The notes beneath the pieces were generated by a model that did not search any database, was not told the DNA's origin, and worked only from the letters and a program-made list of their open reading frames with translations. A DNA stretch of 64,000 nucleotides from Owenia fusiformis (lineage: Eukaryota; Annelida; Polychaeta; Sabellida; Oweniidae). Numbering within the stretch: the stretch's first letter is position 1; each line of letters begins with the position of its first letter. The DNA is taken from positions 7,218,571-7,282,570 of the forward strand of contig CAIIXF020000011.1 in NCBI GenBank assembly GCA_903813345.2, read 5' to 3'. Shown here piece after piece: positions 1 through 11,218 of the stretch. The translations under genes and the position numbers were made by a program.

Positions 1-493
1 CATCGGATTTTCTCCAAATTCGCACACATGATAGAGGATATCAACTTTTGGTTTGCCATATTGTTTCCTGCCGACCATTTTGAAGGTTTTTCGATGATGT
101 GATCTCGTTCACGTTATGTGCCTTGTTTATCAGATTGAAATAGCTCTACAAGGAGACAACTGATTGACTGAGAAATCAAACAAATACAATTTGTCAGAAT
201 TGGAAAGACAACTTAATATGTGTCACATGGTTTTTAGCTCTCGAGTGCATTTTTCTCTGAATCTGCTGTTTGGTTTTCATACCTCGTTGTACCTTGGAAA
301 TCCAAGATCTTTCCTGTATGGATGAGTAATTTCTTGCTTAATTATTAACCAAGCGCTGAAACACATGAGGATGAATATGCTATGCATTGGTGTGAATTAT
401 CGCTTATTAATAAGTTACGTGATACCAAAATTTAGTTTCAAATAAATTCACGATTTTCTAAGAAACAACGCCTTTAAAAAAGATCACTTTCTT
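1..493. other. AT-rich non-coding stretch
   Basis: I see no open frame with recognisable protein features, no RNA gene and no clear repeat here. It runs up to the left arm of the inverted-repeat element at 494. Confidence 0.6.
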
Positions 494-1750
494 CACGGTG
501 TCCAACCCAAATGCTTTTACATGCACGACGGAGCGTTTCATTTACGCGGAAACGCTGCGGAGCAGAATAAAATGGCGGCTATTTCACTCGTTTCTCTTAC
601 ATATTATACGTTATGATGACATATTATGTATCATTCGATGAACAATACCGTGAGCAAACATCTTATTTATTCAACTTCTGGCGGTAAACTGGTATTTGCT
701 TGATCAAAGCTCCGTAGTGTAGATCGAACGAACCTGAAGATGACGAATTGACCACAAATTACGAATTAAACTAGTATTTATATGAAAACGTCAGTCTCTC
801 TATCAAAGTTGTAGATCACAAACTCGTATCTTCTAATTTCCCAAAATCCCAGTCCAAATCCATTACTTGTTCTCGAGAAATCGCTTGTTTTCTTCGAAAC
901 GCTCCCTCGATTTAGGACACAATTTTAGAAATGCTCTTACCATTTTGTTTTGATATCATTTTCAGATTATTAGAGTAGAAGAGTTCGGAATCGAATCTAT
1001 CTCTCAAAAACGTGTTGTACTTTTTAGGCAAATTGAAACGTCCAAACCTGGTGGTGCAAAACGTGCAACTAGCTGACTTTAGCCTACATTAGATGATGTC
1101 ATGCCTACATGTGTGCTAAATCATAAAACTATTGAAAAAACGAAAAGCTTATATGTGAATTAATATTTCTTCTTTTGATGCCAAGGGGTATAATAGATCT
1201 TTTCTTTCTCTTCCTGTAAAGGAAAGGCAAGCTATATATTTCCTAAACAGATCTGGACTACCGGAGCGTTTCCAGTTCACTGTGTTAACCAGATCGGAGC
1301 GTTTCTTGAATATATCATTTTTAAGACTGGATTTTCGGTCATCAAATCACTATTACGATAATGTATTGTGCGTTGAAACGTTGGAATTTGACCAAAATAT
1401 ACGTTGGTGCTCTAATCTTGGCTCAACTAATCACATGTCTCGACAAAAGGGGTTTTGACCGGTAGAATGACAAATACGTTTTTGAATTTTGATAACTATA
1501 CTGCTTCGTACAGCTCTTCCTAATTGCTTCAAACATCAACAGCCAGCATGTACAACATGAATATCATCCCATCGAATGGTATACTCGAAAAATGTAACTC
1601 ATAGGCCTACCTCTTATTATTATTGGGGAAATCGTCAGACGGCTCATCATTCCCGCCCGCCAGTTGTCCTACTCCGGAGCATTTCTTTGTTTAGTTTCAG
1701 TAATGAAACGCTCCGTCGTGCATGTACGAGCGTTTGGGTTGGACACCGTG
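494..1750. mobile_element. 1.26-kb element with 49-bp inverted ends
   Basis: The segment 494-542 reads almost perfectly as the reverse complement of 1702-1750 (CACGGTGTCCAACC... against ...GGTTGGACACCGTG). A weaker second stretch pairs 543-566 with about 1668-1690. The motif GGAGCGTTTC or its complement recurs inside at 530-539, 896-905, 1263-1272, 1296-1305 and 1705-1714, with near copies at 546 and 1675. Repeated internal motifs of this kind are often transposase binding sites, which is an inference here. No transposase frame is visible, so it would be non-autonomous. I could not identify a target-site duplication. Confidence 0.7.
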
Positions 1751-2237
1751 TTCTTGTCATCACGATTCCAGGTCATTTTGGAAGTTCTTAGATTAATCTT
1801 GTCATCGCGATTTTAGGAAAACCACTTTACGGATTTACTTTTTACACATGTTCCATTTTAAGAAGTTCAAGAACTGATTAATTGTTTTTTCAGCCATCTT
1901 GCTTTCATGGTCATTAACCCCATACTGCTATGTTTTAGGGGGTCCGCGCATTATTCCGAAACCCATTATACCGACGCGCACCGAAAGGCGTAATACGAAT
2001 GCCATCCGACGCGCGTTGTACCAAAGGGTTTTCCTGCGTGTAACTATCTGCTGTGCGATTTATTTTTAAGTTACAAAAATTGATGCAACTTCCTTTGTAG
2101 AGGCCCACTCATTATATTATCAGTTATTGCTTAGTAATCAATATTCGTACTATAATTACATTGTATCAATTGAATAGTAAGATAGTCAAAACTGCAGTCA
2201 GCTGATTTGAGCAAAGTGATGTCAATTTCACCTCATA
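1751..2237. other. Non-coding, with a CpG-rich patch
   Basis: No gene is seen. Positions 1938-2040 are much richer in C, G and CpG than the surroundings and carry GACGCGC twice. I do not recognise the patch; it may be a fragment of an old repeat. Confidence 0.5.
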
Positions 2238-2331
2238 AAGTACACTCTAGCCTTGCCCAAGTCGGTCTCTTTTACTATCTTGATTTCTATAAGTAAAAAA
2301 ATACCGACTTGGGCAAGGCTAAGTACACTCT
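2238..2331. mobile_element. Tiny hairpin insertion flanked by 11-bp direct repeats
   Basis: A 19-base arm at 2248-2266 (starting TAGCCTTGCCCAAG) pairs with its exact complement at 2303-2321 around a 36-base AT-rich loop. The flanking bases AAGTACACTCT occur at 2238-2248 and again at 2321-2331, as expected for a target-site duplication around an inserted foldback. The unit is under 80 bp and has no coding capacity. Confidence 0.65.
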
Positions 2332-2994
2332 TGAGTCATTCAAAATATGATGCAGTTGTTCTAACTGAACTATGTCAGAGTATCTATTTCATTTGGCCTT
2401 GTAAAAGTTGAAACGTTGCTTTATTTATGGTACGTCATGTTGTGTCATATGCTAAGTATAGTATCAGCGTCATTCTTGTACCTACCCGTACATCATTTTG
2501 TTACTTACATCACATTTTAATGGAAAATTGTCTTGTATAAATTGTAAGATTGGAATCAATTTATAATTCTGATTGCTTAATGCTGTTGTTTTAGACTTGG
2601 TATCAATGGGCAAATTATTATTTTATCATTTAATAAGAACAACTGTAAGGAATTTTTTAAGGAATTTTATGATGTTCACCTGACTGCAGATTTTTGCTTT
2701 TGATGTTTGCTCTTATATTAACTAGAACTTGATTTCCTCATTGTTAGTGATACTTTAATAGTAAGCTTTTGGTATGAAATATTTTGCATGTAGAATAAAT
2801 TAATGAATAAGATGAATGGTAAAATTGTTCATTGTCTTCTTTTGAGTTAAAGATTTGCATCTGTGAATTATTATTAAAGGGGCAACAAGGACTGTAGAGA
2901 GAAAATTCGATTTTTTTATTTTTCAATTGAGCTAAAACTTCAAATACTGATAAAGCATTTCGCTCTTTTCTCCTTCTTTCTCATGCTTTTATTA
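2332..2994. other. AT-rich non-coding stretch
   Basis: Nothing beyond simple AT-rich sequence is seen. Short frames here lack domain-like features. Confidence 0.5.
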
Positions 2995-3757
2995 TCCCAA
3001 CGAACGAAGTTCGGTAGGGATATAGTGAAGCCCTCCGTCCGTCTGTCCGTCTGTCCGTCTGTCCGTCAGTCCGTCAGTCAGTCAGTCCGTCCGTCTGTCC
3101 GGAAGATAGATAACTCAAATACTAGTTGACGGATTTTCTTCATATTTGGTGGAAAGATGTATATTGATGAATAGTTTTATGCAAAAAAAAAATTTCCAAG
3201 ATGGCCGCCGCTTTAAAAATGACGGGACTTTTTCGCAAAAATCATAAATTTTTCATTCTAAACCAAAGTAATTAATATTATTGTTTGAAATTTTGGTAGT
3301 ATATTCGCAACATCTATCTATTTCACATATATTCCGTGTTTTTATCCTGACGCCCAGGGGCCGTGTATGGAGGGGCCAGGAAAACAGAAATTTTCGCTAA
3401 TTTTTAGATCTTTCTGAAGTATAGCTTTATTATACTCAAATGAAAGGCAATGAAGAGTAGATTGCAAATATTGTATCTTTTTCTGATTCGAGCCTCGTAA
3501 AATTCAAAAAGGCCGTCTAATGTACGATTTCGCAATAATTTTTCGATCCCTTCAGAGTATGGCTATATTATACTCAAATTGAAGGAATTTTGGAGTAGAT
3601 CACAATTATGGTATTATTTTTCAGATTTGTACCTCAGAAAATTCAAAATGGCTGCTTTGCAGGAATTCGCAATTCTAAAATCTAAATTTTTAAATTTTAA
3701 CCAAAGTAATGAGTATAATTGATTGGAATTCGGTAATTGATATTTTGTTCGTTGGGA
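2995..3757 (+). repeat. Dispersed family A, copy 1
   Basis: The left terminus TCCCAACGAAC (2995-3005) is complementary to the right terminus GTTCGTTGGGA (3747-3757). The order is head (GAAGTTCGG...GGGATATAG), a GTCC/GTCT tetranucleotide run at about 3030-3101, the conserved phrase ATAACTCAAATAC, then blocks with AAGATGGCCGCC and AAAATGGC. The same order recurs at 7617-8734, in rearranged form at 39076-39497, and as heads or tails near 18400, 20830 and 59018. There is no coding capacity. I call it a non-autonomous repeat with short paired termini; its class is unknown. Confidence 0.75.
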
Positions 3758-4212
3758 TTTGCTACTCCGTGGAGTTTCCGTCATCTAGTTTTTACTGGTT
3801 CGATCGCAACCCCTGGCTACGCCTATGAGTTACGCAAGTCGCAGTTCACACCACCAGTCTCCACTCTCCAGTCCAGGTATCAACCATCCATCTTTGCCAA
3901 TCGACAAAGAAAGGCGAACAAGATTTGAACAAAGTTTGGTGTCGTTCGAAAATTTGATGCATCTCACCGGAAATGAAAAAAATTCAAGACATTTCCGTTT
4001 TCGCTTTTGACTAATGTTTCGTCTAAAGGCCAATAAAGGGGCATCATCACAACAATGGTAAGTGACTAAACAGATAACGATAGTACCATGCTTCATAATG
4101 ATATTAAAATCGTTAATGTTGAAAACTCTGTGTAAGGTAGTGGTGGAACGAAAACAATTTTGAAAAAATTGCCTGTCAAAATTTCAAACTCAAAGTCAAA
4201 TGACAAATGTTC
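3758..4212. other. Non-coding stretch between two elements
   Basis: Short overlapping frames on both strands look like chance frames. No gene or RNA is supported. Confidence 0.5.
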
Positions 4213-4220
4213 GTTGTTCT

Positions 4221-5915
4221 CATAGGCTAAGGGTTAAGTAATAGTAAGCTGTATATAGAAGAGACAGGTAAACAATTAGGATTGAAAATTTTTTCAAAAA
4301 CTTGCCGTCTTGGTACGAGTTCTCCTTACTGGTATCGAGTCGTACCACCAAATCTCCCAAGAATTAGTCATATAAATCCGACCGTTATATGCTGTTCTTC
4401 GATATTCCTAGTTGTTATTTGGATATTTATTTTTTATCATTTTCTTTGCATATACGGTCGTAGATATTATATGGAACAAATTGCGGTAAACGCTTTCCTG
4501 GCCTGTCTGGGTAACCATAGTTACCATACCAACCAAAGTCACACAAATTATCGAGTAATTATTTAGCTCCAACATCAAAGTGTTAAATCTTACCTTAGAC
4601 ATGTAAAACGCTTGATAATTGACGAAATATATTCAATTGAATTATATTTTCATTATCGCCCGCCATGTTGCTAAATGTTGTTTCCGGTAGTCTAAATGTA
4701 AAACATGTATCGAAACGGAATCATAATTATTTATTACGCAGAGATCGATTCCAAAGCCGTTCTCTCATACTTATCACTTTACTCATTTTGAAACAATAAC
4801 TTTTCTAAATAACTTCCCTTCTTAACGACACTGCTTTCCTTTCAACTGAATCTTCGTGTAACAAATATTTATGATTTCGTTTGATATAGTTTTACATCTA
4901 GACTCAGATTAACCCGGAAGTGACCTTGGTATGGCAAAATGAAAAAATTTTAAAATTCAAGCGGCATGCTTATATTTCTTCAATTACCAAGCGTTTTACG
5001 TGCCTAAGGTAAGATTAAATACTCCATAGTTGAAACAAAGAAATTTATTTATCATTTGTGTGAATTTGGTTGGGTTGACAGGCCAGGAAAGCATTTCCCG
5101 CAATTTAGATGAGGGAAGTGTGTATGACGCTCGTATGCAAGAAAATAAGAAAAAATAAATATCCAAATCAGAAAAAATAACAACAGATAACATCATACGA
5201 GGGTCAGATTTATATGACTACCAAGAATCTTCTCCAAAGTGTTTTCAAAACGTAGATTGTTGAATATTTCAAATATATATCCTAACTCTTCGATAAGACA
5301 GCATAAAAAAACACCAACTGTACGAACCTGCAATTGCCCGGCAAGTTGAAACTTCCGTACACATGGAAAGATTGAATCTTGTAACGATTGATTTGATTGG
5401 TTGTAATTAGAAGTTTAAAATTCCAAGAAAAATGTTAATTTCACCATTTAAATTGGGTTTAAAAAGATATTATATGAATCAGATGTTTTGATAAATAATT
5501 ATTAAGTAAACCTTTTATAGTTTTGTACACTTTAATTGATTGTTATTTCTAGAAAATGAATTACATTTTAGAGAACCAGATAGGTGTCACTGGCGGCGGT
5601 TAGCAGGAACCAATCAAATTCCTTGTTTCAAACTTCCATTCATGATTCAACACGGAAATCCGGGTAACTTGCCAGGCAATTGTAGGTTTTCAGAATATCT
5701 CGCCTCAAGATGGCTTTATTCACTCTATATCCCTTGAATGTGGTTGATTCATAGGTAAGAATTGAGAACTATCAATTTTGGATCAACTCTGCATTGTTTT
5801 TTGAAAATTATACACAAATAATGTTAAAATCACCATGTTAACAAGTGGCCTAAATCCTAGTTGTTCACCTGTCTCTTCTATATACAGCTTACTATTACTT
5901 AACCCTTAGCCTATG
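4221..5915. mobile_element. hAT-like 1.7-kb foldback element with 8-bp TSD
   Basis: The ends are long inverted repeats: 4221-4279 (CATAGGCTAAGGGTTAAG...) pairs with 5856-5915 (...AACCCTTAGCCTATG). The element is flanked by the perfect 8-bp direct repeat GTTGTTCT at 4213-4220 and 5916-5923. Complementarity continues inward with interruptions (about 4340-4640 against 4980-5230), so much of the element can fold back. An 8-bp target duplication with a CA...TG terminus is typical of the hAT superfamily. No transposase frame is present. A second inverted-repeat unit sits in the right half at 5327-5686. Confidence 0.8.
5327..5686. mobile_element. MITE nested in the hAT-like element
   Basis: The left end CCTGCAATTGCCCGGCAAG (5327-5345) matches the complement of the right end at 5668-5686. 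The complementarity extends irregularly into the interior, through a GATTTGATTGGTTG block and its complement. It lies in the right half of the larger element with no counterpart in the left half, so I infer a later insertion. Confidence 0.6.
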
Positions 5916-6217
5916 GTTGTTCTGGCATAGTTGGCCCCAGGTTAATGAGTGTATGTGGCTATCCTGCAAACAGATAAGTGAAAAAGGTGGGTCGAAAATC
6001 AAAAAGGGAATTGGTGGAATACATTTTGAAAAGATGAGGTAGATAGTTTACAGCTGGAAAATAACATTTTGGGAAAAAATTGTGGATCACATAAAGTTGG
6101 GAACATAAATAATGACTATCACTTACTAAATTTGCACATTGCCATCTTTTAGATAGATGGCTATGCAAAACTCAATATTCCCAGTCCCAATAATTTTTTT
6201 TTACCATATCGGGCTAT

Positions 6218-6439
6218 CCGGAGTCGGGAGACAGCGTAATTGACGAAAAATGTTGAAGAGTCGATAATTTCCAAGATGGCTTCTAGGAAGTTTGGTAATG
6301 CGCATGCGCCTCCATGCCATGAGATTTCTGCTTCCGGTTACACGCATGCGCATTTGGCAAGACTTCCTGGTCAGGACGACATGGAAAATAACAAGTTCCA
6401 AATACATTTTTCGCCTATTACTCTGTCTTCCGACTCCAG
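6218..6439. mobile_element. 222-bp MITE with paired CGCATGCG motifs
   Basis: The ends CCGGAGTCGGGAGACAGCG... (6218-6240) and ...CTCTGTCTTCCGACTCCAG (6417-6439) are inverted repeats with a few mismatches, continuing into GACGAAAAATGT and its complement. The interior holds CGCATGCG at 6301-6308 and 6343-6350, each inside a match to the NRF-1 type palindrome TGCGCATGCGC. The GC-rich centre contrasts with the flanks. The short frames that cross it are not genes. Confidence 0.7.
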
Positions 6440-6571
6440 CTAGCGTTCTGAGAATATTAAACCAATATTTTATGATGTTATTGATTGAAGTTATGTAAGT
6501 GTTCCAACGATTTCTTACATTTCAGTAAAATACCTTTAATGTGGACTTGGTATATGTCAAGATGTATCATG

Positions 6572-6744
6572 GACATTGTGATCCTGGTCCTGTAAATGAT
6601 ATGTGGAACTATTTGAATTGACTGGAGGTCAAAACTGGAGGTCAAAACAGAAATCTGTTATCTTTGTTCAAAAATGTCTAAAAATGCAACATATTTTGTC
6701 ACTTCCTGTTTTGTCATTTCCTGTTAAGTACCACTGCACCTTAA
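6572..6744 (+). repeat. Single arm of the TTAA foldback family
   Basis: This segment (GTGATCCTGGTCCTGTAAAT... to ...TTTCCTGTTAAG...CCTTAA) is a diverged copy of the right arm of the palindrome at 62969-63731. Only one arm is seen here. It ends in CCTTAA, like the full copy. Confidence 0.7.
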
Positions 6745-7395
6745 TACACACAATCCAACCAATGAAATTGTCTAGATTTTATAATCACGTGCTGATCTCG
6801 CAATAACAGCCAGAACTAGAACCAATCACTTCAATAGTTTATTCGAAGTTACCATGCTTCCGGAAACCAATCTGCCAGCTGCAGTGATATTATCACTGGT
6901 TCAGAATACGATGTCCACCATATTTGAAAATAATTGTGCATAGTCGCAAAAACAATTCTTCAACAATCCATTTTAAAATAACATTTAACCACTTACATAA
7001 CTATAATATTTATTATACTATATTTTACATGTTTACAAACTATCCACCATACGCCAATATAACACCTCGGAAACATTTATTCTGGTAATAATGATTTACA
7101 GGAGTATATGTTCTAGTAAACTGTGCCAAAAATCTCAGGTGTATTTTATTTATGAACCTGACTGTATCTACGCCGATTCCATCGCCATTGAATCTAGTCA
7201 GGGGTCAAGTCAAAGTGAAGAAAATGTTTAAATGATTAAAGCAGATATGAAATGATATTTTTAACCTAAAGGAATCAATTTAATTTTTTGATAGATGTAT
7301 TTGGACATGTTTTCTCATTAGTAGTGTGAAAACTATTTCACTCTAACGATCGTTATAGCTGCTTAATAAGCAATATTCGAATTGGTTGTGACGTT
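6745..7395. other. Non-coding stretch
   Basis: No gene, RNA or clear repeat is recognised between the solo foldback arm and the next MITE. Confidence 0.5.
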
Positions 7396-7592
7396 ATTGG
7401 CCCCCACGTGATCTCTCACTGGTCCCCACTTGGCCCGTTTTGGTCCATTAGATCATAACGTCATAATGCCAAAATGTTTTGTTATTTGTTTACACAACAA
7501 TCCTATGGTTGCCGTGACGTTGTGATTACTATGGAACCAATAAACCAAAGCTATATTTTGTATATGACGTTACTAATCACGTGGGGGCCAAT
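7396..7592. mobile_element. 197-bp MITE whose ends each carry CACGTG
   Basis: The left end ATTGGCCCCCACGTGAT (7396-7412) is the exact reverse complement of the right end at 7576-7592. TGACGTTA-type words occur just outside the left end and inside the right end. Each terminus contains the E-box core CACGTG. There is no coding capacity. Confidence 0.7.
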
Positions 7593-7616
7593 TTGATTTA
7601 TCAGTTAGTTTTATTA

Positions 7617-8734
7617 TCCCATCGAACGAAGTTCGGAGGGATATAGGGAACGCCTCCGTCCGTCCGTACGTACGTCCGTCCGTCCGTACGTCCGTCCGTC
7701 CGTCCGTACGTCCGTCCGTCCGTCCGTCCGGGCAATAACTCAAATACCGTTGGCCCGATTTTATTCATATTTTGTTCACATATACCCTATGGGGGTAGAA
7801 GTTCTGCTCGAAAGCCGATTTTCAAAATGGCCACTCATTTAAAAATGGCGGCCATTTTAGTGCCGATTTTACAGTAATTTAGGTGCAATATGTAAAACTG
7901 TAATAGCAATATGTTTTAAATGTAAAAAAAATTATATAGGACATAAATAAAGCTAGAAATGTAGATATTAAAAAAGCACATGGCAGCCATCTTGAAAAAT
8001 GGCGGTCTTTACTCGTTATTTTACGATTTTTGCTGTAACTCGAAAAGTAGTAGAGCGATTTTGTTCATATTTGGTATGTTAATACGTATAAGCATGGCAC
8101 ACTGTCTAATGACACTTTTGGTAGAAGGCGGCCATTTTGAAAAATGGCCGCCATTTTAACTTATTTTACTAAAACTCGAAAAGTAGTGGAGCGATTTTGT
8201 TCATTTGGTATGTTAATACGTATAAGCATGGCACACTGTCTAATGACACTTTTGGTAGAGGGCGGTCATTTTTCAAAATGGCCGCCATTTTAATGTATTT
8301 TACTATAACTCGAAAAGTAGTGGAGCGATTTTGTTCATATTCGGTATGTGAATACTGTAAGCATGGCACACTGTCTAATGACACTTTTTGGTTGAAGGCG
8401 GCCATTTTGAAAAATGGCGGACATTTTGAAAAATGGCTGCCATTTTGAAAAATGCTGCCATTTTAACTTATTTTACTATAACTCGAAAAGTAGTGGAGCG
8501 ATTTTGTTCATATTTGGTACGTGAATCCGTATAAGCATGGCACACTGTCTAATGAGACTTTTGGTAGAAGGCGGCCATTTTTCAAAATGGCCACCATTTT
8601 AACGTATTTTACTATAACTCGAAAAGTAGTAGAGCGATTTTGTTCATATTTGGTATGTGAATATTATAAGCATGGCACACTGTCTAATGACACTTTTGGT
8701 AGAAGGTGCCCCTTTTGAAAAATGTTCGATGGGA
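7617..8734 (+). repeat. Dispersed family A, copy 2
   Basis: The termini are TCCCATCGAAC (7617-7627) and GTTCGATGGGA (8724-8734). They differ from copy 1 by one base at each end, and the two changes keep the ends complementary. After the head GAAGTTCGGAGGGATATAG comes a GTCC/GTAC tetranucleotide run (about 7656-7731), the phrase ATAACTCAAATACCG, and a block of tandem repeats. There are no protein features. Confidence 0.8.
8033..8720 (+). repeat. About 137-bp tandem repeat, five units
   Basis: Five units begin with TAACTCGAAAAGTAGT, then GAGCGATTTTGTTCATA, GCATGGCACACTGTCTAATG and a hairpin-prone run of GGCCATTTT and AAAATGGCC. Starts lie near 8035, 8171, 8308, 8480 and 8616; the third unit is longer because the AAAATGG hairpin block is itself repeated. 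Two more units lie inverted at about 39240-39480. Small frames through this block are products of the repeat. Confidence 0.85.
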
Positions 8735-10063
8735 TTCGCTACGCTTTGGCGTTGCCGTTGTTCTGGTTTCGTTATCTATGACCGTTAGCAGTTATCTAAC
8801 ATTTATTTTATAATGGCTATCGCAAGAACTCTACGGTGGGCTTACAATGGAGAAAACCGCATTTTTGTAGCTGCATGTTGAGAAAAGCTATTTCAGTTGT
8901 CCTTTAATAGAAATTTCTGATGAGTTAAAGACATTAATATGGGCAAGTATTTTATGCTTTTGCTCAATAAGCTTGTAAATTGAAGTAATGTGACAAGTAT
9001 TGCAATATACTGTTTCTGCACACACTGTTTCTGCACAAAAAAATTGAAAGATCTACATTTGTGATATACTTGACTTATTGCTCTGGCGGTAAGGATTCCA
9101 TGCTGCTTCAACATATTCTAGGTTTGGCAATACTAGTGACTTGTTTGCATTGGCTTTGATGTTCTCTAGGCACTGGTAGAGTTTGCATTGCGATGGAGGA
9201 ACTTGCTAGATTAAAATACTGCTGTACTTAACTGTTTGTATGTGTACATCAAGAGATCCTTGTTTAACAATATGCTCTCCCTTCAACTATGTAGACACAT
9301 CAAGCAATAATACTCGCTCCTTTGATGTGGTCAATATTGATAATTTAACTTCACATTGACTAATGGCAGGGCCGTCAGATGGGGGTGCGTTGGGTGCAAT
9401 TGCAACCCCCAATTTTAATTTTCAATTTTTCTTAATAGATGGCATCATGGGTATTGGTAGGGCTAGGGTAGGGCTAGAATACATGTAAATGTATTACCAG
9501 AGTCACTTAATTTCTTGATTTAAGAAGTAATTACATTTGGATCAACTTAAAACACCATTGGAATAATAACTATATAATCCTATTGATATGTGGATTGTGA
9601 TTTCACATTAAAATTGTGATCCTCGTGAGAGTAAATGAACTTTTAAAGGTTTTTCAGCATTATGTCAATGGGGATTTAGCTCAACCTTTTTTAGACAACT
9701 ATAAAATCATTAGAATTTGAATAAAGGTAAATAATGGTGCAAATCAAAATTGTTTTGGTAGAAAATTACACACAGTATTCAAATATGCCATCAAATAGAA
9801 GAAAATGTTAGTCTTTAATGGTTAAAAATGAAGATCTCCTAAAATCTCATTGAAAACAAGACTTTAATGAGATTTCAAAGCTATATGGAAAAAGGACCAT
9901 TGACTCATACATGAAAGTTCCCTGAAATCACCAAATAGCTTCTTAAAATTGTGAAATTTATGGGCCACCCCTTACTTCAGAATATTTGAAAAAATCTGAA
10001 TTTATTCTATTTATTGTCTCAGACGTTTTAAATGTGTCTAGACATCATCTAGCAAGTTGAATA
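8735..10063. other. Non-coding, with old repeat fragments
   Basis: No gene is seen. At 9368 the sequence CAGGGCCGTCAGATGGGGG resembles a hAT-type end but has no partner. A segment at about 9895-10070 (CACCAAATAG...CTGAATTTATTCT...CTCAGAC) recurs in diverged form at about 10480-10610. Confidence 0.45.
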
Positions 10064-10368
10064 CTGTATTTGTCTTTAATTTGGTGCTACTTAATTTTGC
10101 GATTTTGTATGTTTGGCCAAATTGGCGTCTATTTAATTTGGCGGTTTTTTAAGTGTCCCCGACATCCTCCTGTCTAACAAAATTCAAAATATCCATTGTC
10201 AGTGTTGTTGATGAACAATTTTTTTTCAATATTTCTTATCTGTTAAATACACTGAATGGAAAACATGTCAAATTCCAGGGGATTTTGGCGACTATTTAAT
10301 TTGGCAATTTTTTCAATTTGCAAAAATTCGCCAATTTAAAATGCTCATCAAATTCAAGACAAATACAG
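10064..10368. mobile_element. 305-bp MITE with CTGTATTTGTCTT ends
   Basis: The left end CTGTATTTGTCTT is the complement of the right end AAGACAAATACAG (10356-10368). The paired ends continue with AATTTGG and GGCG words near each side. The interior is AT-rich without coding capacity. Confidence 0.6.
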
Positions 10369-11218
10369 CAAAGGTCAATGTGTTTTTGCTCCCTCTCTTG
10401 CGCACCTCCCTTTGGCATTCCCCCAAAATAAAAAAAAATTTATTTCTTTTTTAATTGACTTATACACTTTGAAAGTGCCTAGGGACCACCAAATAGGATC
10501 TCAAAATTGTAAAATCTTCTCACCCCCCTCCCCAAAAAATTCTGAATTTATTCTGGTTATTTTCTCAGACACTTTAAAAGTGCCCAGACGTCATAAAATA
10601 GCAAGTGGAAATGGTCAATATTTTTTGGGGGGACAACTCCTTGCTCCCCCTCTGGCACACCTCCCTTGGGCAACCATTTAAAAAATAAAATAAAATCAGA
10701 AAAATAATTATTTTTATTTTGTTGTTGATTGTTGTTGAAAAAGGTAAACTACTAGGCCTTAGAGACCTCCAGATTGATCCACAGGAATGATCAAAACCTT
10801 ATTCGATAGCTACATGATATTGACTAATAATATTATTGATATTGATTTTCAATATCGGTTGGAGCAGGACAACGTTATGTCAGGATTTAACAGACACATA
10901 TGGCAGACTACTTGACCATAAATCAACGGGTTGAACTTTGGTTACCTCCTGAAAATAATGGTGTCTGTAAATGTCATGAAATAGCTTGTAATTAATTGAT
11001 ATTCACGTTGATAAAGCATTGATTAGAACTGAATTTGATTAAAAGGATAATTGCTAAAATCATTAGGAGACAAAGGTGATTAAAATGTGGACAAATTACA
11101 AGTTTCTGTTTTGACACAGATCTAGATCTTTTCTAGGGGTTAGGTATAGTAGAGTGATATGGGATATAACGAATGCACACATAGATTGGGGATGACACTA
11201 AATGTTAATTTGTTAAAT
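10369..11218. other. Non-coding, degenerate duplicated segments
   Basis: Two similar blocks rich in CTCCC and CACCTCCC occur at about 10388-10425 and 10636-10675. An 89-residue frame crosses them and shows no domain features. The rest is AT-rich. Confidence 0.4.
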
